Origin: Cliona cf. orientalis
Lineage: Eukaryota; Porifera; Demospongiae; Clionaida; Clionaidae
NCBI GenBank assembly: GCA_963930775.1
Contig: OZ005706.1
Span: 2,126,545 to 2,190,544, forward strand
Length of the DNA: 64,000 nt
Direction of reading: 5' to 3'
This document shows positions 56,436 to 64,000 of the stretch, piece by piece. The notes under the pieces were generated by a model, which saw nothing but the letters and a program-made list of their open reading frames with translations, searched no databases and was not told where the DNA came from. Positions within the stretch are counted from its first letter, which is position 1. Every line of letters starts with the position of its first letter. The position numbers and the translations under genes were made by a program.

Positions 56436-59400
56436 TTATGTAGACTGTTGTGCTGCAGTTTCTTTTGCCTTTGTTTCAGTTTTCTTGAGTCTTGCTCTTA
56501 TTGCTGTGTAGTTACCTCTCAGCTGTATTCCATGCTGAAATCCGAATATTACAAGCCACACATAAAATATTATAGGTTTACAGCCAGCTATATATAGGGG
56601 AACTCAATGGTGGAGAGGAGTAGCTAGATATATTAAACTAACCTTGATCAGCCTGATGCCATGGACCCACCGTGCCATGGACATGAAATCATGAGCGCAG
56701 TAAAACTTCAAATCTTTCTCTTTCCAAGAGAGTGGAGGCTTTATGAAAAAACAATCATGATTGATTGTATGATTCTCAAAATGCAACTACTCCACTTATA
56801 CCTTCATGATGAAGCAATATTTGTTGGGTATTTCGCTGTCCTTTAGGCTCGCAATGATTGGAGTATAGAGTCGGTGGTCTAGCGATGCCGATAGGTCAAG
56901 TTTGCTGCCCCTTTTTGACTCTCCAACGCTATAGATCCCCACACCTTTCAGGCAGTGTTTGCTTAGCTTCCATTTCATCTTTCTTGAGCGACCTTGCTTA
57001 GTGCTATAGAAAAGGTCGGAGGATATTTCAGGAATCTTATCTTCCTTAGCAAATGCTCTAATTGACTCTTTTGGGATCTGAAATGAAACCATCATCACAC
57101 TCTTATCAGATAAGAAAAAGTTTCCAACACATACTGGTGGATTGACACTCCAAAGGATATTCTTTGAGGCAAAATCTCTAAGCACCAATTTGGGTGGATT
57201 CTTGCTTGGCCAACGCCCAAAGATATCCTTTATCAGCTCATGGTCTTCAAGTGGACATTCTGAAATATCCAAATAATAATGATATTTGGAGAGTTAAGTG
57301 TTAGCTAATTATTCTTTATGGGATAAACTTTTTTAATAGGAACATACGTATTTTTAGAGCTTCACAAACTTCAAATAGGGCCGAAGTAGATTTCAGCACA
57401 AAACCTGAGGCTTTTGCCACCTTAAAGATCACCACAATCACCGGTGATCTCTCCTTCACTGTGACTTGGTACACCCCCTTCGAGGGACCATCTATTATCT
57501 CTACTGTCACTGATAGCTGCATGTATGACAGAGGCAACTCACAAGAAGAGCAATAATGTACCTGAGACTCACTGTTGGAGAATCAGAACTTGGTCCCATT
57601 TTCTTAGACTGCATGTGTGTAAATTTGTATTAAAGAGTGGTAGACAGGTACTAGCATATAATTACCTTCACTTGTGTATCTGGATTACTCTCCTCCAGAG
57701 TAGCTGCACAAAAGTGGAGAGAACAACAATTCAATGTTTTGTAAGGTTTTCTTAAGTTTGAAGGTCAAACCTTCTGAGGATGATAGGAGGTTTCTGTTAG
57801 CAGGAAGTAGTGGACTCGTCTCGCTTGGAGGAGTGTCAGTTGCAGCTCCGTCTGTTGTGGAAGCAGCTGCTGCCTCCCTCTCCCTCTCTGTCTCACTCTC
57901 CTGCTTGAGCTCCTTAGCTCTGGCTTGAGTGCTGGACTGAAGCAACTCACTCAAGCCACTGGTTATGTCTGACAGTTCTTGCATCGCTTGACTCACTGCA
58001 TGGAAAGATAGATCAATGGATGATCCGATCATATACTATAATATACATCCGCTAGGCCTCCTACTATTAAATAGATATGAATTTCTATCCTTGACATGGT
58101 TTCACGATCAAAGCTTAAGACTGCAATACTACTCCAAAATTTTACCAATAATTATACTGATCGACTTACATCTAACTGGTGACGTCTGCTTGCCCTCACT
58201 ACTAGCAGCAACTTCTTCAGTTTCACTGCTCTTCTTTTTTGCTGCATCTTTCTCTCCTTTTTCTACCAGATTTTCAAGCTGGGCCTGCAACTTTTCTACG
58301 CTTTCAAATGTTGCTTCTTGTGAGCGTGTGAGAGGCAGAGGCCTAGAGATAGGTGGCTCACGGGGAGAAACTCCATCAGTTTCTTCAGCTTCCATCTCAT
58401 TTGTGATGATCTCACGTGCCTTCACTAGCAACCCTCTCACATCTTCTCTACTTGATCTTTTTGGAGTAGCAGCTGCTTCAACGGGAACTGGTACATTCTT
58501 TGATTTCAAAAAGTTAGTCAGTGAAATTCTTTAGCTACTGCAGCTGGTAGCTATGTTACATACCTGCATATCAAACCACTTCCAGAAGGCTTCCCCTTCA
58601 CTGCTCTCAGTGAACAATGAGATAATAAAATCACTCTCACTTCTCCAAGAATGAAACTGAGAGATGAAATTTGCAGCAACATCAAAGGGGAGCATTCTAG
58701 TCTTCCATCTCTTGCCTTGCCATACAAACAGCTATAAATGAAACGAGAGAGAAAAAAAAATCACTTTATGAGCTAGATGCTATGCATGCACATGAATAGT
58801 AATAATGGATTGATTAAGCAGCTACTAAAGTTGATTTTAATGACTTCAGCATACCATGTTTTTGTAGCTGAGCAGATAGCATTTATCCGACTGCAGGTTC
58901 TTTTTGGTCACAGGCTGCTGTAGCTGTGTGAAGGTGACCACTCCCTTGCTCACACCACAAGAAAAGATCAGAGGGAGTGTATGAGTTGGATGCCTATTAG
59001 ATGATGGACAAAATCTCTCAGTGCCAAGCAGATTCAAAAATTGAGGTGGCTCCAAATTTTCAGGCACTATTATCACTGGCTGCATGTGTATAATAATTAT
59101 ATCAAAAGCATAATGTAGTGACATCTATATGTAGCTACCATTTTTGGGGAGGTCCCAATAGTTCTTGCTTTTTCCAGTGCACTGAGCAAGGTATTCTTTC
59201 TCTCTTCCACCTCAGCACCCACCCAGATATAAACCATCCCTTCGGACCATGTGTAGTGAGCGCCCTGTTTGTGCTCACTGTGCTCTACTAGGTAGACATG
59301 GGATGAATCAAAGGTATCCACCTCGTCTAGTGTTAGTTGCTTCAATTTTTGGTTCTCCAACAACCAAATCTTTAGATTGATATGAATGTAGTAAAACACA

Positions 59401-62400
59401 TAAAGATTATAATAATAATTACTATTGTAGCTATCAGGGCCTATTTCTTGTATGCAATACTATAGGAGACGTTCCCCCACCCCTCCTGCCCACCATACCC
59501 CTCCAAAACTATCCTCCAAAAGGTTTACTTCATGACAGGATATGTTACCTTGGTCTGGCTATTAGTAGGGGCAGGGAAATCTGGCTCATTTTGAGTGGGC
59601 AGGTAGAGAGCAGAAGACCTTTCTGCTAGTTTCAAATCAACAAATGGCCACGAAGAGAAATGTGAGTAGAACTCCCACACTTCTCCGTCCTGTATCACCA
59701 CGGTGACGGGAGTCCACTTTGGGTAGGAGCACTGGGCTACAAATAGCTAGTCAAATGAATAAAAAAGTTAACTATTATTACCATTACTGGTACCATATAG
59801 CTACACATGTATCAGGGTACCTCAGCAATACTGAAAGCATTCTTCAACTTTTTGTCCTCCCAGCACTTTCTGGGTAGCCACACAAATACACAGAGTGGTG
59901 AGTCTAGAATAACAGGAACACGGATGGTTCTCAGATGCTCGGCCGACATGCTTGAATCTTCGACCGTCTCAAATGAGGAGAGAGACTCATCAAAGGTATA
60001 CAGCAAGGCCTTGGTGAGGAAGCTGTTGAGGTAAGGAACAGCTGCTTTGTACTTCTTCAGCTTTTTTGCATCGGATCCAAGAGCAGATACAAATGAGAAC
60101 GATTCATATCCCTGAAACTGTATAAAGACCTTAATATTAATATAGAGCCTCATCACCAGGCTCCTAGTTTATTGATAGGATCATCCCTATAGGTCTTAGT
60201 CATAATAATTAATCATAGCTCTAGGTGTTGGGACAAACAAAGTTATGCTGAAATTATTACACTAGCTGTGTATCATACCTCTCTGTGCATGACCGGTCTC
60301 CCGGGCAAACACTTGGCTAACATCTGGCAGTGCTCGTAGGCTGAGCGTACTAGGGAGTTGCTGGCATTGCTGCCCACCCACTGGTAGACGTGGTGCAGGA
60401 GTGGGCCCTGCCACGCCACGTAGTGGAAGATATAGACATCCTTGGCATTGAATGAAGCTGACCCAATGGAACACATGTATCCAGCCTATAAAATTTATTT
60501 ATTACAATTATAACTCTTTAAATTTTCCATTGATAATGATTGATATGTGTTGCATACTCACTTCTTGCTTCCAAATTTGTAGACTACCTCTGGTATGTTG
60601 AGGTGGGAAGCTACTGCTTGTGGATTGCGGGGCAGACAGCAGTGCAGCAACCTTGCCCTCAGCCTTCAAGATTTCTTTAGCCTCGCTCTCTTCGCTTGGA
60701 TCACCCATCCCAAGGGATGACGTTTTGGAATCCTTTAGATGAAAAGGTGGAGCAGAGACGGGTCTACTTCGAGATTTTCTCATCTTCTCACGCAATGCCG
60801 CTGCTCCTCCTGGAGAGGACTCCTCCTTCTGGTCGATGTGTTGAAAGCTTACGTGCAAAGGCTGTCGAGCTTCACCAGAATCTATAACACTACGAGCCTT
60901 TGTTGATCTAGAATCTGACCCCGATCGAGGGTGGCCTCGTGTCCCTTTCTTTGAAGAGCTATCGCCTGATTGGTCAGCAGGTAGTAGTCCATCCAGACGA
61001 AGCCTCTCCTCAGACAATCTCCGAGATAAGTTTGGATGAACCTTAGGTAGGGGTACGATTTTATCTGTCCTTTCATCGCCCGCTAACTCAGTAGCTACAT
61101 GATCTAGGAGGTCTGCAGTCGTACGTTCAACTTCCTTATCCTCTTCCGCTTCTCGAATGGTCTCAAATGTGGTCATACTGGCACGACTGGAGAGTGAACT
61201 CTTTCTCTTCACTTTGCCGTGTGACGGTGACACGTTGGAGGGTGATCTTTCTGTAGGTCCGTCCACCTCATCTTTTAGAGCTTCCCTCAGTGCTGCTGCA
61301 GTAGTGGCGTCCTTCTCTGAGGAGGAAGGTGGAGAACTGGATGACAGCTCCTCCTCCTTGATAGGACTAGTTTTAGTAGGAGAGCTTAGATGGGGTTTAG
61401 TTTTAATGACCCTCTCCTGGCGTTGAGTCTGTTTCCATGGCGATTTGATGTAGTCAGAGCTGCCTCCAAACATCATGAGCTTGGCGCTTACATTCCCCTC
61501 TTGTACCCCTGAAGCGGGACGAAGCTTCTTGCCTTTTCCAGTTCCACCTTGATCGTCATCGTCTGGCTCTTGCAGACGGTCTCTCATCTTGAACACTTCT
61601 GTGTATCCCCTCTCCTCCCACTGACGCTCAAAGTCTTGTACCTTATGGTAAATGGCCTTTGGACCAAGTTGTTTAAGGTGCATGGACTCCACGCTAACTA
61701 GACTAACTGTTTCTTCAAGTACGTCTTCCTCTTCGTTTTCACTAGTTGCCTCCAGCACCTGTTCTGCACTGATGAGCTGTTGCTGGTCCGGAGGTAGTTG
61801 GTCAATTCTGTTCAGACTGTGCCGTTTCTCCCATCGATTTAGAACACTATCTCTTTCACCACCCTCTACTTCATTCTCTAAATGGTGTTGTGAACCTTTG
61901 TCTTCGAAACGGAGCTTCTTCACTAAACCATCATCTTTTTTCACCTTTTCTCCCAGTGATATAGCCAACCCTCCACTGTTTCTCATACTAGTTACCCGGC
62001 CAGCTTGCCACTGCTTATCTTCCCGTGCTCTGTGTGACTCTAAATCATGCACATTCTCTCCAAAATGCTCGAAATTTCGATGGTCAAGTCTCTCAAAACC
62101 TGGCGTGACGAAGCTATCTCGCTGGCGATGTCCAGACTCATCATCACTGCCTTCAGGAGATGGTAAATCATTATCTGCTGCTGTGTTTTCAGATGTGCTC
62201 AAGGAAGGTTGCTTTCCATCAGGAGCAGATTTGAAAGTGACCGTTATTGTCCTGTCAGAAGTAAGAAGACTATGTCTCTTTTCATCTTCTTCAACGACGA
62301 TAGCCTTTACTTCAGTCTCAACTATAGTGGCTCTTTCGTTCACTGCAGCTATAAAATTAAGTAAAGCGTTATCAAAATTTAATGACTGTGACATTAGAAT

Positions 62401-63836
62401 GAATGCACTACTAAGACTTACTTTGTGTTGAGATTGTTTCCTTTACCAATGCATCGGCGAGTGTCTCTGCCACGACCTCGTAGGAGGAGGTGGGTGGAGT
62501 CTGAGAACTGACTTGAGCTTGGTGTTTAGGTCCACTTGATGCTGCAGGCTCTAAGTGCAGGCTCACTTTCTTCTTTGATATTTCTTGTTTTGATTCTGGT
62601 GCCAGCTTGACGTTCGTTTTGGATACCTTTCTTTTCTTTCCACTTGATTCTTTGGTTATCGACTCCTTTCTTAGCTTAGCTGGTGGCACCTTCTGTTCTG
62701 CAGAATCTGGAGCACCGCTCAAACTTCTCTTGGGTTTCTTCTCTGATTTCTTCACTTTGCCACCTTCTGTGGTCAATTTTGTACTCGATGTCTTGATCAG
62801 CTTTTTCTTATCCTTTGATGCCGCTTTTGGGGCACCGAATTTCTTGATGAACTTTGCCCTCTTGGGAATGGGTGAATCACCACCGCCGCTTTGCCGAAAC
62901 TCCGCCTTCTTGCTCGGTGATATGCTGGATTTCTCCTCTCTTGGCTTGTTCCTGAGTTCAACCTTGGGGTTCTGGGGCTGGGTCACCTCTGGTGCTTTAG
63001 GAGGCTCCATAGCAACAGCAACATCTGTTTTAGGAATGTTAATTGTTATGTGGAATAAAGACATGAAAATAGAGGATGTGGTGATTTGTAGTAACTATGG
63101 TTAGTGATGATAGCTACACCAAAAAAATATGTCATTGAATGTTTCAGGTAGCTATAGCTAGCCATATATTACTTTATATGGTTACCTTGCTTTGGCTTGC
63201 TCTCAACGGGAGGATGAAAGAGCCCGATGCTGAGACCTGGGCGAGGCTTGAATGGTGATACGTCCTTGGGAACAAATTCATCCTGCACGACAAAACAAAT
63301 AACTCCCTAGAAACATTAATTATTAAAATTTAATTTATACTATGTAATATGGATAACACATTGATTGCAACAGCTAGCTATGGATGTATACAGTCTTGTC
63401 TCCAAATACATTCCCAGCTTTTCAATTGGCATCATGTAGCATTGAAGTCTGGAATGGGCCCAAGGACGAGTGGTGCATAAGTCATCTTACATAACCTATC
63501 CCAAATTTAGAATTTAGGGGAGCAATGCCAGCACCTGTGCTGGCAAACCAAGATTTGAATATGCATGAAAATTATGCCAAATTATGCGTGATAATTTTTC
63601 AGATTTTGTAAGGGACTGTCATGCCCAGTTTCACACATAGAAAGGCAGATTTCACCGTCAGTAACAGTTACTATGGTAGCTAAGCCAGACCACTACTGCA
63701 CCTTGTTGGAAGGTTTTTGTCGACGCCTCAGTGATCCAGCAGGAGTTATCCTTGTGGCACCGTCCAGTGAAAATGCCGAAGGAGACGCCTCAGCCGCTCC
63801 TTCAAGGAGGAGCTTCAAACCAGGCTGAACTGCAGT
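56436..63836 (-). CDS. Supervillin/gelsolin-like protein fused to RA-PH (MRL-type) module; 5' end beyond window
   Basis: Eighteen exons join in phase: 63702-63836, 63186-63282, 62422-63024, 60562-62348, 60279-60485, 59821-60111, 59549-59746, 59139-59369, 58855-59079, 58564-58731, 58170-58497, 57771-57995, 57666-57703, 57573-57608, 57348-57516, 56802-57259, 56643-56738 and 56436-56534; 1796 residues in view. The first part (four exons, about 870 residues) is Lys/Ser/Glu-rich and disordered, as in supervillin. Next come gelsolin-like repeats (HHVYQWVGSNASN, CVFVWLPRKCWEDKKLKNAF, MVYIWVGAEVEERKNTLL, LFVWQGKRWKTRMLPFDVAA). The villin headpiece expected at the end is absent. Instead a linker, a short helical segment (SQAMQELSDITSGLSELLQS), an RA domain (VTVEIIDGPSKGVYQVTVK, LFEVCEALKI, CPLEDHELIKDIFGRW) and a PH domain (MKWKLSKHCLKGVGIYSVGE, NKYCFIMK, FMSMARWVHGIRLIK) follow, ending in a basic helix. 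RA-PH in this form is typical of Mig-10/RIAM/lamellipodin adaptors that bind Ras/Rap GTPases and phosphoinositides. The fusion rests on a 66-nt intron (58498-58563). Confidence 0.85.
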
Positions 63837-64000
63837 CTGAATGAGAGGAGAGATCAATGATATTATTATGCTACGTATTATTATGCCATTTGATATAAGT
63901 CACTTATAATATAATATTGCTATATACCGGGGGGTACACAACCTTGCAACCTTGTGATTAAATTTTTTTTGCATGGGGTATACCATGCACTAGCTAATTG

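Noticed and set aside
58129..58509. Separate start of an independent MRL gene
   Set aside because: The first in-frame ATG (58395) lies inside conserved-looking coding sequence, and the upstream exon splices in phase across 66 nt, so a fused gene is the simpler reading, pending cDNA.
61652..62431. 259-residue Ser/Cys/Phe-rich plus-strand frame
   Set aside because: Antisense shadow of the disordered supervillin-like exon 60562-62348.

Overview
The window is animal nuclear DNA, most likely from a demosponge. It is intron-rich with GT..AG introns, many only 56-110 nt long. It carries animal-specific signalling and cytoskeletal families (RYK, jitterbug-type filamin, ANKRD39, supervillin-like, MRL-type RA-PH). 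It is rich in CA/GA/TC microsatellites, homopolymer G/C runs, TACATGTA motifs and short inverted-repeat transposons. Assignment to sponges is an inference from gene content and style, not from a species match.

Layout: 157-11541 (-) is a RYK-type receptor pseudokinase gene running off the left edge. 12030-12577 (-) is a small two-exon gene, head to head with 12779-18134 (+), a filamin with three CH domains and a C-terminal membrane segment. 18374-22358 (+) is ANKRD39; its last intron holds a complete kelch gene on the opposite strand (19622-20987) and a 242-bp tandem repeat. 22562-23875 (-) encodes a CARD plus TPR-like protein with an in-frame stop near its end. 24189-51882 (-) is an array of ten copies of a four-exon SnoaL/NTF2-like gene, built by repeated segmental duplication and studded with transposons: a LINE nested in a TIR element, a TTAA-flanked element, TA-flanked elements and a foldback element. 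Paralogous empty sites date and delimit several of them. 52252-55787 (+) is a second RYK-like gene that stops after the membrane segment and has no kinase. 56436-63836 (-), open at the right edge, is a gene whose exons join in phase from a disordered region through gelsolin/supervillin-like repeats into an RA-PH module of the MRL (Mig-10/RIAM/lamellipodin) type.

Together: the non-repetitive genes centre on Wnt-type reception (RYK and a kinase-less RYK) and actin/membrane linkage (filamin with membrane anchor, supervillin-RA-PH). The middle third is a young, actively rearranged array of small NTF2-fold genes. The two RYK paralogues lie about 40 kb apart in opposite orientation. The strongest candidates for something undescribed are the supervillin-MRL fusion, the membrane-anchored filamin, the kinase-less RYK, and the NTF2-like array with its chimeric copy.
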